The notes beneath the pieces were generated by a model, which did no database searches, was not told where the DNA came from, and saw only the letters and a program-made list of their open reading frames with translations. A DNA stretch of 64,000 nt from the NCBI GenBank assembly GCA_963699525.1, contig CAVOUI010000009.1, positions 186,001 through 250,000 on the forward strand, read 5' to 3'. Source of the DNA: SG8-41 sp963699525 (lineage in GTDB: Bacteria; Pseudomonadota; Gammaproteobacteria; Burkholderiales; SG8-41). The position numbers and the translations under genes were made by a program. Of this stretch, positions 37,652 through 46,308 are shown in pieces; within the stretch, counting starts at the first letter, position 1, and each line of letters begins with the position of its first letter.

Positions 37652-38685
37652 GGCGCCGCCGCATCACCGCAAAGCGCCGCGACGCACTCTCGAATCAGCG
37701 CGGGACCGCGGTAGATCAAGCCCGTGTAGATCTGGACCAGACTGGCTCCAACCGCGACTTTCTCGTGCGCGCCGGCACCGGTCATGATGCCGCCCGCACC
37801 GATCACGGGAAGCGTCCCGCCCAGCGCCTGCGCGAGCTCGCGCACGACCGACGTGGCGCGGGCGGCAAGGGGTGCTCCCGACAGCCCGCCGGCCTCGTGC
37901 CCGTGCGGCAGTCCGGCGACGCCCTCGCGCGCCACTGTGGTGTTGGTGGCGATCACCGCATCGACGGCGTGCTTGCGGAGCGATGCGGCAATGGCCTCGA
38001 TCTGCGCGCGATCGAGGTCGGGCGCGACCTTCACGGCAAGCGGAACCGTCCTGCCGTGCCTGCCCGCAAGCGCCCGCTGCTCGGCCTTGAGGGTCGAGAG
38101 CAGCGCGTCGAGCTCGGCCGCGCCCTGCAGCCGCCGCAGGTCCAGGGTGTTGGGCGAGGAGATATTCACCGTCACGTAGCCTGCCACGGGATAGACCTTG
38201 CGCAGGCAGGCGACGTAGTCGTCGGCGGCGCGCTCGAGCGGCGTGTCGAAATTCTTGCCGATGTTGATGCCGAGCACGCCGCGGTAGCGCGCGCGCTTCA
38301 CGTTCTCGACCAGTCGGTCCACGCCCAGGTTGTTGAATCCCAGGCGGTTGATCACCGCCTGCGCCGCCGGCAGGCGGAATACGCGGGGACGGGGATTGCC
38401 CGGCTGCGGGCGCGGCGTGACCGTGCCGATCTCGATGAAGCCAAAGCCGAGGCGCGCCAGCGCGTCGATGTATTCACCGTTCTTGTCGAGACCCGCGGCG
38501 AGCCCCACCGGGTTCGGAAAGCGGATGCCCATGACGGTGCGCTCGCATTCCGCAGGGACCGGGGCGGCCGCTGGAATCAGGCCGAGCCGGCCGAGCCTGC
38601 GCAGCGTGCCGAGCGTCAGGCGATGCGCCGTTTCCGGCTCGAGGCAGAACAGGAGCGGACGCACCAGCGAGTAGATCATCCACAC
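37648..38685 (-). CDS. pyrD: Dihydroorotate dehydrogenase (quinone), class 2
   Basis: Oxidises dihydroorotate to orotate in pyrimidine synthesis, passing electrons to quinone. The 345-residue product has the membrane-associating N-terminal helix of class 2 enzymes, GIRFPNPVGLAAGLDKNGEY near residue 52, GFGFIEIGTVTPRPQPGNPRPR near 80, NRLGFNNLGVDRL, VTVNISSPNTLDLRRLQ with the catalytic serine near 175, and VIGAGGIMTGAGAHEKVAVGASLVQIYTGL near the end. In many betaproteobacteria it lies next to bpt and aat; here other genes separate them. Confidence 0.95.
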   Translation of the reverse strand: MWMIYSLVRPLLFCLEPETAHRLTLGTLRRLGRLGLIPAAAPVPAECERTVMGIRFPNPVGLAAGLDKNGEYIDALARLGFGFIEIGTVTPRPQPGNPRPRVFRLPAAQAVINRLGFNNLGVDRLVENVKRARYRGVLGINIGKNFDTPLERAADDYVACLRKVYPVAGYVTVNISSPNTLDLRRLQGAAELDALLSTLKAEQRALAGRHGRTVPLAVKVAPDLDRAQIEAIAASLRKHAVDAVIATNTTVAREGVAGLPHGHEAGGLSGAPLAARATSVVRELAQALGGTLPVIGAGGIMTGAGAHEKVAVGASLVQIYTGLIYRGPALIRECVAALCGDAAAP

Positions 38686-38729
38686 TATTCTACAGGCGGT
38701 CTTAGTGTGGCCTGCCTTCGGACAGCGCG

Positions 38730-39359
38730 CTAAAACTTCACTTTCAGCCCTACCGCAACTCCGTGGGGGAGAATTTCGATCAATATCGGGGTATCTCGGC
38801 TATGCGCATACCAGCCAGACAAGCCGCCTATGGCCCAGCCGGCAATCACGTCGGTCTGCCAGTGCGCCTGATTCTTGATCCGGCCAGCGCCGACGTACAG
38901 CGGCAATAGCAGCAGCCCGTAGGTCGCGGGGTACTCGCTGCCATATTCAAGAATGTAGGGTGTCACGAGACCAGCTGCCTGGGCCGCTTCGCCGCTTGGA
39001 AAGCTGGTGTTGTTGCCTCCCTGAAACCAGAGGCAAGGATTGTTCTCATCACGCGGTCGCACCCGCGTGAACGTCTTCTTTCCTACCTCCGCGGAGACGC
39101 CCGAGATGATCTCCGAATCGATACCCTGCCACATGGTCTTACCGAAGCGGTTCTCCGATCCCTCCCAGATTGCGCCGCCAACCTGGGCAACGGTAAGCGT
39201 ATTAACGATGCCGCGGTAGATACTCGGATTCCAGGCGCCCGAAGCGTCGTAATTGACCTTGTGATCGATGTGCGACCAGCCGCAATTCTGAGCGGCGGCT
39301 TCGACGGATAACAGCGCGGCGAGCAGCGCAAACGCCATTCGCACGGGACTGTTCCGCAC
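38730..39359 (-). CDS. PAP2-superfamily phosphatase, periplasmic
   Basis: A 209-residue exported acid-phosphatase-like protein with signal peptide (MAFALLAALLSVEAAAQ). The PAP2 motifs are KKTFTRVRP (Kx6RP), FPSGEAAQAAG (PSGx) and AGRIKNQAHWQTDVIAG (Rx5Hx3D). The second motif has Glu where most members have His. Such enzymes dephosphorylate lipids, including lipid A or undecaprenyl pyrophosphate. Start is GTG 39359 or ATG 39338. Its upstream region holds a TTCAC-N6-TTCAC repeat that may bind the neighbouring response regulator. Confidence 0.82.
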   Translation of the reverse strand: MRNSPVRMAFALLAALLSVEAAAQNCGWSHIDHKVNYDASGAWNPSIYRGIVNTLTVAQVGGAIWEGSENRFGKTMWQGIDSEIISGVSAEVGKKTFTRVRPRDENNPCLWFQGGNNTSFPSGEAAQAAGLVTPYILEYGSEYPATYGLLLLPLYVGAGRIKNQAHWQTDVIAGWAIGGLSGWYAHSRDTPILIEILPHGVAVGLKVKF

Positions 39360-39583
39360 ATCACCCTCCGTCAGCAGCCTCTGCGGTTGCGGAAATGGGT
39401 GGCGGGATTCAACCGGTCAATGCAGCGACCCTGAAGCGCATGAAAGCGCGCCGGAGAGGCACGGTGCGCGGGTCGCGCGCGCAGGGCGGCTTTAAGCCAT
39501 GCGGAAGAACTCGCCTCGACGCCACGTAGCAGCACCGGGCACCGAGGGTATCCCCTCGCGCGTCAGGAACGCATCAAGGACTC

Positions 39584-39600
39584 GTGAAGGAAGTGTGAAG
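39584..39600 (-). promoter_or_regulatory. Direct repeat TTCAC-N6-TTCAC, candidate response-regulator box upstream of PAP2 gene
   Basis: On the minus (coding) strand the sequence is CTTCACACTTCCTTCAC: two TTCAC half-sites 11 bp apart, one helical turn, as bound by OmpR/PmrA-type regulators. It lies in the 253-bp region between the histidine kinase stop and the PAP2 start. A matching repeat lies upstream of the regulator gene at 41583-41598. The rest of the 253 bp shows nothing else I can name. Confidence 0.4.
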
Positions 39601-39612
39601 CCCGCGCAACGG

Positions 39613-40875
39613 TCAGGGGAACGTGATGCTGAACGTGCTGCCTTTCATCGGCGCGCTCTCGACCTCGATCTTCCAGCCGTAGTGGTCGCAGATGCGCTTG
39701 ACGATGGCGAGCCCGACGCCGCTGCCGCCCGCCCCGTCCGTTCGGAAGAAGCGCTCGAACACGCGCTGCAGGTGCTCGGCGCTGATGCCGCGCCCGGAAT
39801 CGGAAATGGTCAGGCGCCTCGCCGCATAGCTGATGCGCACGGAGCCATGATCGGTGAACTGAACGGCATTGCGCACGAGATTGGCGAGTATCAGGCGCAG
39901 GGCAGGGTGGTTCACCTCGAGCACGGCGTCGCGCGGCAGGTCGCTTTCGAACACCAGTCCCTTGCGGGCGATCTCGCCGCGGTACGGTTCGACGACCTCC
40001 GCGACGCAATCGGCGATGGGAACCGTCTCGATTTCGCCCAGCGCCTGCCCCCGGGCGAGCAGCAACAGCACCTGCAGCTGTTCCGCCATGCGGCCCGCCG
40101 CATCGCCGATCATGGCAACGCGGACGCGTGCGTTCTCGCACAGTGTATTGTCGGCGAGCAGCAGCTCGCAGCTCGTCTGGATCGCCGTCAGCGGCGTGCG
40201 CAGTTCGTGGCTCGCGTTGGACGTGAATTCCCGCTCGCGCCGGACCATCTGATCGATGCGCGCGTGATAGCCCTCGAGTGCCCGGGCCAGCAGCGCGACT
40301 TCCCGGTCCTGGTCGGGACGTGCCAGGCCGCCCGTCTCGGTGCCCGGCCCGATCTGCTCGACCTTGCGCGCAAGATCCGTGACCTGGGACACGAGGAGGC
40401 CGGACAGCAGGTAGCCGAGCGCCAGGGAAGCCGGCACGGCAATCACGATGGAGAGCAGCAGCAGGGCCTGGAAATTGCGCTCCCGCTGCTCGTAGAGCCC
40501 CACTTCGTAGATAACGAAGTAGCGCACGCCCTTCGCGTCGCGCACGAGGACATCGACCACCTCCTTCCCGACGGTCAGCTCGTGGCGGCCCGCGCCGAGT
40601 TCGCGCAGCTCCGCCGGCAGTCGCTCGATGTCCTCGCGCCCACGCACGATATAGCCCTGGAAATTCGCGGTCGGTTGCGGGACGAATCCGGGATTTTCCC
40701 GGTGGCGGTCGATGAGGTCGTCCATTTCGTCCGCGATGAGCTGATCGACCAGCGCCTGCTCCAGGTCCTCCGAGGCCTTGTAGAGCGTGAATCCGAGCGC
40801 GCCGATCACGACGATGCAGGCGAGGGCGAGGGCCAGCGCCACTCGCAGGCGGAGTCCGAGCTTAGGCAGGGGCAC
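39613..40875 (-). CDS. Sensor histidine kinase (EnvZ/PmrB-like)
   Basis: A 420-residue membrane kinase. Two transmembrane segments (near residues 10-30 and 140-160) bracket a periplasmic sensor region of about 110 residues. A HAMP-like linker precedes FTSNASHELRTPLTAIQTS with the phospho-acceptor His near residue 220. The ATP-binding domain has ILANLVRNAVQFTDHG (N box), TISDSGRGIS (G1) and GGSGVGLAIVKRICDHYG (G2). It overlaps the response regulator gene by 14 bp, so they are co-translated partners. Signal unknown; context with PAP2 and ArnT-like genes suggests envelope sensing. Confidence 0.93.
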   Translation of the reverse strand: MPLPKLGLRLRVALALALACIVVIGALGFTLYKASEDLEQALVDQLIADEMDDLIDRHRENPGFVPQPTANFQGYIVRGREDIERLPAELRELGAGRHELTVGKEVVDVLVRDAKGVRYFVIYEVGLYEQRERNFQALLLLSIVIAVPASLALGYLLSGLLVSQVTDLARKVEQIGPGTETGGLARPDQDREVALLARALEGYHARIDQMVRREREFTSNASHELRTPLTAIQTSCELLLADNTLCENARVRVAMIGDAAGRMAEQLQVLLLLARGQALGEIETVPIADCVAEVVEPYRGEIARKGLVFESDLPRDAVLEVNHPALRLILANLVRNAVQFTDHGSVRISYAARRLTISDSGRGISAEHLQRVFERFFRTDGAGGSGVGLAIVKRICDHYGWKIEVESAPMKGSTFSITFP

Positions 40876-41545
40876 GGGGCAGCAATCGGTAGCCGAGGCC
40901 GTGCACGTTTTCGATCGGATCGTAGCCGCCGGCCCCGACGAGCTCGCGCCGAAGCATGTGCATGTGGCTGCGCAGCGCGTCGCCGGTTTCTTGCTCGTCG
41001 CCCCAGACTTCTGTCTCGAGCTCCCTGCGGCTCAACACACGGTCAGGCTGGGCCATCAACGCCTGCAAGATGCGCAGGCATTTGGGCGGCAGCCTGACAT
41101 CCTTGCCGCGGAAGCGCACGGCGAGGCTGGCGGGGTCGAAAACAAGGTCGCCAGCGGCCAGCACACGGTCGGTCACGCGCCCGAAACGGCGCTTGTGCAG
41201 GGCCAGCAGCCGGGCCTCGACTTCGTTCAGCGCGAACGGCTTCACCAGATAGTCGTCGGCGCCCCGAGCGAACCCTTGCAGCTTGTCTTCGAGGGCGTCG
41301 CGCGCCGTGAGCATCAGCACGGGCGTGTCGTCGCGGGCGTCCTCGCGCAGCTTGCGGCACAGCGTGGCGCCGTCCATTCTCGGCAATCCCAGGTCGAGCA
41401 CGATCGCGTCGAATCCTCCGGTGACCGCCAGATGAAGCCCTGTGACCCCGTCAGATGCCGCGTCCACCGCGTGCCCCCGCGCCTCGAAGAAATCGTAGAG
41501 GTTCGCCGCGATGGCGGGGTCGTCTTCTATGATCAGTATGCGCAA
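40862..41545 (-). CDS. OmpR-family response regulator (PmrA/QseB-like)
   Basis: A 227-residue DNA-binding regulator. The receiver domain has MRILIIEDDPAIAANL, the phosphorylation site in AIVLDLGLPRMDG near residue 51, and the KPFALNE lysine near 103. The winged-helix output domain has LPPKCLRILQALMAQPDRVLSRRELE and ALRSHMHMLRRELV near residue 195, ending in VHGLGYRLLP. It is the first gene of a pair with the histidine kinase. A TTCAC direct repeat 38-53 bp upstream suggests autoregulation. Confidence 0.94.
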   Translation of the reverse strand: MRILIIEDDPAIAANLYDFFEARGHAVDAASDGVTGLHLAVTGGFDAIVLDLGLPRMDGATLCRKLREDARDDTPVLMLTARDALEDKLQGFARGADDYLVKPFALNEVEARLLALHKRRFGRVTDRVLAAGDLVFDPASLAVRFRGKDVRLPPKCLRILQALMAQPDRVLSRRELETEVWGDEQETGDALRSHMHMLRRELVGAGGYDPIENVHGLGYRLLPRAPA

Positions 41546-41582
41546 AGGAATCCGTGGCCGGAGGAACCGTTAATCGTGAGTC

Positions 41583-41598
41583 GTGAACTGCGAGTGAA
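41583..41598 (-). promoter_or_regulatory. Direct repeat TTCAC-N6-TTCAC upstream of response regulator gene
   Basis: On the coding strand TTCACTCGCAGTTCAC, the same spacing as the repeat before the PAP2 gene. Caution: the surrounding 41575-41600 is rich in GTGA steps and may be a simple low-complexity stretch. Confidence 0.33.
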
Positions 41599-41668
41599 TT
41601 GCCGGGTAGTACCCTGCTTACCCGCTAGTGGGGTTGAAGGCGTCTACTCACCACGCACCACTCACCGA

Positions 41669-42409
41669 TCAGGATTTCCGAGCCGGAGCGGTTACCGCCT
41701 GCCAGCGGCCGTTGACGAGCCCCTGCATCGGCTGGAACTCGATCTTGTAGGCCATCTTGCGGCTCTGCGCGATCCAGTAGCCGAGGTAGAGGTAGGGGAG
41801 GTCGAGCGTGCGGCAGAGCTCGATCTGCCACAGGATGTTGAAAGTGCCGAAGCTCGCGCCTTCGATGTCGGGGTCGAAGAAGGTGTAGACCGAGGACAGC
41901 CCGTCCTGCAGCCGGTCGACGATGGACACCATGCGCAGCGCGGCGTGCTCGCGGAACTCGATCAGCCGGGACTCGACGTTGCTCTGCAGGAGGAAATGGC
42001 GGTACTGCTCGCGGCTGTCCTGGTCCATGCCGCCGCCCGAATGCCGCCGCGACTGGTAGCGCAGGTAGAGCGCGTAGTGCTCGGCGCTGTACTTGAGGTC
42101 GAGCATCTCGGCCTTGAGCGTGCCGTGGCGCTTCAATGTCCGGCGCTGGGTGCGCGACGGCTGGAACTCCTGCGCGAGCACGCGCACCGGCACGCACGCG
42201 CGGCAATGATCGCAGTAGGGGCGGTAGGTGAAGGCGCCGCTGCGGCGGAAGCCCGCGCGCACCAGCTCCGAGTACACGGGGCCGTCGATGAGATGGCTGG
42301 GAGTGGCGACTTGCGAGCGCGCCATGCGCTCGGGCAGGTAGCTGCACGGGTAGGGCGCGGTCGCATAGAACTGCAGAACCGACAGCGGGAACTCAGTCAG
42401 GTACGTCAT
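41669..42409 (-). CDS. bpt: Aspartate/glutamate leucyltransferase (arginyltransferase family)
   Basis: Adds leucine from Leu-tRNA to N-terminal Asp or Glu, marking proteins for ClpAP degradation by the N-end rule. The 246-residue product carries the family signature CSYLPERMARSQVA near residue 22, FRRSGAFTYRPYCDHCRACVPVRV near 54, and LDLPYLYLGYWIAQSRKMAYKIEFQPMQ near the end. Bpt and Aat act in the same pathway and their genes are often adjacent; here a glycosyltransferase gene separates them. Confidence 0.93.
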   Translation of the reverse strand: MTYLTEFPLSVLQFYATAPYPCSYLPERMARSQVATPSHLIDGPVYSELVRAGFRRSGAFTYRPYCDHCRACVPVRVLAQEFQPSRTQRRTLKRHGTLKAEMLDLKYSAEHYALYLRYQSRRHSGGGMDQDSREQYRHFLLQSNVESRLIEFREHAALRMVSIVDRLQDGLSSVYTFFDPDIEGASFGTFNILWQIELCRTLDLPYLYLGYWIAQSRKMAYKIEFQPMQGLVNGRWQAVTAPARKS

Positions 42410-42552
42410 CGTCGAGGCTCCACGTCCGTCCCGTTACCGGATAGTTTACCAATTCTGCGCGCCATCGTACAAACCCGGATCGTGGAATCTTCTGCGCGCG
42501 CGAACTTTCATTGCCTGCGCTGACTCGGTAAGATGCGAGTCAATTCCCGCCG

Positions 42553-44199
42553 ATGCGAATCCTCGTCCCCCCGGTTGCTCTCACGCGCCTGCCGTCGTGG
42601 TTATGGCTCTGGGCCGCGTTGACGGGCACGATGCTGCTGCTGCGGCCCGCCATGCCGCTCGACGAGACCCGTTATCTGGCAGTGGCGTGGGAAATGTGGT
42701 GGCGCGGCAGTATCGCCGTCCCGTACCTGAATGGCGATTATTACGCCGGAAAGCCGCCCCTCTTCTTCTGGCTGATTCAGCTCGGCTGGTGGGTAGCCGG
42801 TCTCAATGATTGGTGGCCGCGGCTGGTTGTCGCGCTGTTCGGTCTCGGCGACCTCGTGCTCACGCGCGCGATCGCCAGGCGGCTGTGGGGAGAGCATCCC
42901 GCAGCCCGGATGGCGCCGCTGATCCTTCTTGGCAGCTTCTACTGGACGGTGTTCTGCACGTCCATCATGTTCGACATGCTGCTCGGTTTTTTCGCCCTGG
43001 CGTCGGTCTACGCCGTGATTCGCGCTTGGCAGGACGGACGCGCGCGCTATTTCGCCCTCGCCGGGCTCGCGCTCGGGTTCGGCATTCTCACCAAGGGACC
43101 CGTCGTATTTCTTCCCGCGCTGTTCACCGTGCTCTTTGCCCCGTGGTGGGGTCGCGGTGTCGGGTCCTGGCGCTCCGGCTGGGTCCGCTGGTACGGGGGC
43201 GCCTTGGGAGCGGCGGGCATCGCGGCACTCATCGCTGTTGCGTGGCTCGTGCCGCTCACGCTTGGGAGCGACGTGGACTACCTGAAGAACATCACCTTGC
43301 GGCAGACCGGCGGCTATGTGGTCGATTCCTTCGCGCACCGGCGCCCGATCTGGTGGTATCTGGCGATGGTTCCACTGCTGCTTTATCCCTGGAGCTTCTG
43401 GCCTCGGGCGTGGAGCGCGCTCGCCGCGGTGCGGAAAACGCCGGACCCCGGTGTCCGGCTTTGCGTGGTGTGGGCCGTGGCGGTCCTCATCGTTTTTTCA
43501 TTGATCAGCGGCAAGCAGGCGCATTACCCGCTGCTCATGTTTCCCGCAGTGGCGCTGTTGCTGGGGCGGCTCCTTCCCGATGTGGACCGTGCTGGAGACC
43601 GTTCGCTGCTCGTGCCGGCAGCGGCGGTCATTGTAGTGGGCGCGGCTATGATTGCAATGGGCGCCGGGCTCGTCCGCCCGAAGACGGCGGAGTGGTTTGC
43701 GGAGATGCCAGCTGGCCCCCCTTATGTTGCGGGCGCCCTGCTGATTGCGATCGGGCTCGCCGTGGTGGCCGCATGCCGCCTGACACTCGGCGGACGAATC
43801 AGAGCGCTCACGGCCGCGACGTGCGCCGCCATTGCCGTGTCAGCGTGGTGCGTCCTGCGCGTCTCGGGTCCGGCCAATGACATCCGGGCCGCCAGCGCAT
43901 TCGTCGGGCGACTGGACGCGCAGGGCACCGCGCTCGCCGTCGCCGGCGGCTACCACGGGCAGTTCAACTTCTACGGACGAATCCGGTCCCGCATCGAGCG
44001 GATACCGCCCTCTACCGCGGCGCAGTGGGCCGAGCGACATCCCGAAGGCTACCTCGTTGCGTTCTATCCAGCGGGCCGCTGGCCTGCTGCGGCGCGGGTT
44101 GCGCCGGCTTACCGCAGCCTCTATCGGAGCGGGTACCTGGCCGTATGGCGCGCGCGCGACGTCCAAGCGCATCCGGAGATTGCGTCGGCGTTCGAGTAG
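42553..44199 (+). CDS. ArnT/PMT-like membrane glycosyltransferase
   Basis: A 548-residue GT83-type enzyme with about 12 transmembrane segments that would transfer a sugar from a polyprenyl-phosphate carrier to an envelope acceptor such as lipid A. ArnT-type motifs include MPLDETRYLAVAWEMW near residue 33, with the catalytic Asp-Glu, YYAGKPPLFFWLIQLGWWV near 60, LGFGILTKGPVVFLPALF near 170, and SGKQAHYPLLMFPAVALLLG near 315. The sugar (aminoarabinose or other) cannot be assigned, and no arn synthesis genes are nearby. It lies between bpt and aat on the opposite strand. Confidence 0.85.
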   Translation: MRILVPPVALTRLPSWLWLWAALTGTMLLLRPAMPLDETRYLAVAWEMWWRGSIAVPYLNGDYYAGKPPLFFWLIQLGWWVAGLNDWWPRLVVALFGLGDLVLTRAIARRLWGEHPAARMAPLILLGSFYWTVFCTSIMFDMLLGFFALASVYAVIRAWQDGRARYFALAGLALGFGILTKGPVVFLPALFTVLFAPWWGRGVGSWRSGWVRWYGGALGAAGIAALIAVAWLVPLTLGSDVDYLKNITLRQTGGYVVDSFAHRRPIWWYLAMVPLLLYPWSFWPRAWSALAAVRKTPDPGVRLCVVWAVAVLIVFSLISGKQAHYPLLMFPAVALLLGRLLPDVDRAGDRSLLVPAAAVIVVGAAMIAMGAGLVRPKTAEWFAEMPAGPPYVAGALLIAIGLAVVAACRLTLGGRIRALTAATCAAIAVSAWCVLRVSGPANDIRAASAFVGRLDAQGTALAVAGGYHGQFNFYGRIRSRIERIPPSTAAQWAERHPEGYLVAFYPAGRWPAAARVAPAYRSLYRSGYLAVWRARDVQAHPEIASAFE

Positions 44200-44235
44200 T
44201 CGCAAGACCGCCGGTCACGCGGCGTGCACGGTGCC

Positions 44236-44934
<699 letters not shown>

Positions 44935-44960
44935 TCCCGCGGAATTGTACGGCCGCGCCG

Positions 44961-44994
44961 GAAAAGATAAGCCCGCGCCGTTGCCGGCACGGGC
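44961..44994 (-). terminator. Intrinsic terminator after sodC (possibly bidirectional)
   Basis: GCCCGCGCCG (44971-44980), a TTGC loop and CGGCACGGGC (44985-44994) form a 10-bp stem with one G-T pair. On the minus strand it is followed by TTATCTTTT, ending the sodC transcript before aat. On the plus strand CCTTTT follows, so it could also stop plus-strand read-through. Confidence 0.75.
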
Positions 44995-45020
44995 CCTTTT
45001 CTGGTGAAGCCGCGTGCGTG

Positions 45021-45545
45021 CTACTTGATCACGCCGCAGGCGACGCGCCCGCCGGAGTTGCCGGTGGGATCGGTCTTGAGGTCGTCGGCCGCCGCGTGAA
45101 CCACGACCGCCCGGCCGATGATGCCGTCGGGCTTGCTGCTGCTGACCGAAATGTCGCCCACGACGTAGCTGAATTTCGCCGTGCCGTCAGGTCCGAAATT
45201 GAGGTTCCCGAGGTCGCCGGCGTGCTTCACGGGCTCGTACGGTCCGCCATGCTTGCCCATATGGGGATTGAAGTGCCCGCCGGCGCTCGTCGCATCCGGG
45301 GCGCTGCAGTCGCCCTTCTCGTGGATGTGGAAGCCCTTGGGGCCCTTGGTGTGCCCGGTGACGGTGCCGCTCACGCGGACCAGATCGCCGACCTGCGTAA
45401 AGGTGACCGTGCCGCTCACTTTCGAGCCGCTGCGCGGCTCCAGCGTGGCGCTTGCGGTCGCCTCCTTCTCATTCTCCTCCATCGTGGCGCAGCCCGAAAA
45501 GAGCACCGCGCCGCAGGCCGCAGCCAACACATATTTCTTCATCAT
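45021..45545 (-). CDS. sodC: Superoxide dismutase [Cu-Zn], lipoprotein form
   Basis: Periplasmic enzyme that converts superoxide to peroxide and oxygen. The 174-residue product has a lipoprotein signal (YVLAAACGAVLFSGC, lipobox FSGC), copper/zinc ligands in GPKGFHIHEKGDCS near residue 73, AGGHFNPHMGKHG near 90, KHAGDLGNLNFG near 108, the late copper histidine in AVVVHAAADDL, and GGRVACGVI with the disulfide cysteine. It stands alone between the Rieske gene and a terminator. Confidence 0.95.
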   Translation of the reverse strand: MMKKYVLAAACGAVLFSGCATMEENEKEATASATLEPRSGSKVSGTVTFTQVGDLVRVSGTVTGHTKGPKGFHIHEKGDCSAPDATSAGGHFNPHMGKHGGPYEPVKHAGDLGNLNFGPDGTAKFSYVVGDISVSSSKPDGIIGRAVVVHAAADDLKTDPTGNSGGRVACGVIK

Positions 45546-45594
45546 ATCCCTCCTCCGTGAACGATTAAAACGGGCAACGGCAATACTATCATCC

Positions 45595-46308
45595 CTAGCA
45601 GCGGACCTGCTGCCTGCAGAACTGCTGCAGCTCCTTCACCACGGTGCGGCCGGCAACCGCCTGGTGGGTCCGGCTGCTGCCGTAATCCAGCGCCAGCTTG
45701 AACTCGAACTTCGCGAAGAACGTGTTGAACATCTCCCCTCCCAGCGTGCCGAGGGCGTGCAGCGAGTCGCTCTTCGCATCGTGCTCGAGCAGGACCGCGG
45801 CGAGCGGCTGCGGGGCCGGCCCGCCGACCACTTTGGCGCCCGCTGCCGGGTCGTACTCGCTGTGCTCGGAGCAGCAATGGATCGTGTTGGGGCGCATGAT
45901 GCCGGAGGCGGTCGATTGCTCGCGATAGGCGATGAAGCTGATCTGCGGCGTCGGGTAGCTCATCCGGTGCGCGCAGATCGCGGAGTAGCCGACGATCGCC
46001 CGGTCGGGACCGACGCCGCCGGCCCACTCGTACGTGGACCCGTCCTCGGTCTTCAGCTGCACGCTGCGCGCCGTCGGCTTGCCCAGGTTCAGGAGAAAGC
46101 ACGGCGTGCTCTCGAACGGGTAGTGGAAGATGTAATTGCGCCCGGCGACGAGGCTCGCTGCGCGGAGCGGCCGGCCGCCCTCTTCGGTGAGGAGGGTGCG
46201 CGAGTAGAAGCGCGGCTTCAGGTCCTGCGCGGCGAAGAGATCGTTCGCGCCGACCGCCGCCCCGGCCGCGCAAACCTTCATGAAATCGCGCCGCTGCATC
46301 GGACTCAT
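45595..46308 (-). CDS. Exported Rieske 2Fe-2S protein
   Basis: A 237-residue protein with a Tat-like leader (QRRDFMKVCAAGAAVGA) and a Rieske cluster. The first box is YSAICAHRMSYP near residue 110 and the second IHCCSEHSEYDPAAG near 145, giving the C-x-H ... C-C-x-x-H ligand set. It probably carries electrons in the periplasm or serves as the small subunit of a larger oxidoreductase. A partner cytochrome b or molybdopterin subunit is not nearby. The start overlaps the stop of the SAF-domain oxidoreductase by 4 bp, so the two are one transcript. Confidence 0.82.
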   Translation of the reverse strand: MSPMQRRDFMKVCAAGAAVGANDLFAAQDLKPRFYSRTLLTEEGGRPLRAASLVAGRNYIFHYPFESTPCFLLNLGKPTARSVQLKTEDGSTYEWAGGVGPDRAIVGYSAICAHRMSYPTPQISFIAYREQSTASGIMRPNTIHCCSEHSEYDPAAGAKVVGGPAPQPLAAVLLEHDAKSDSLHALGTLGGEMFNTFFAKFEFKLALDYGSSRTHQAVAGRTVVKELQQFCRQQVRC

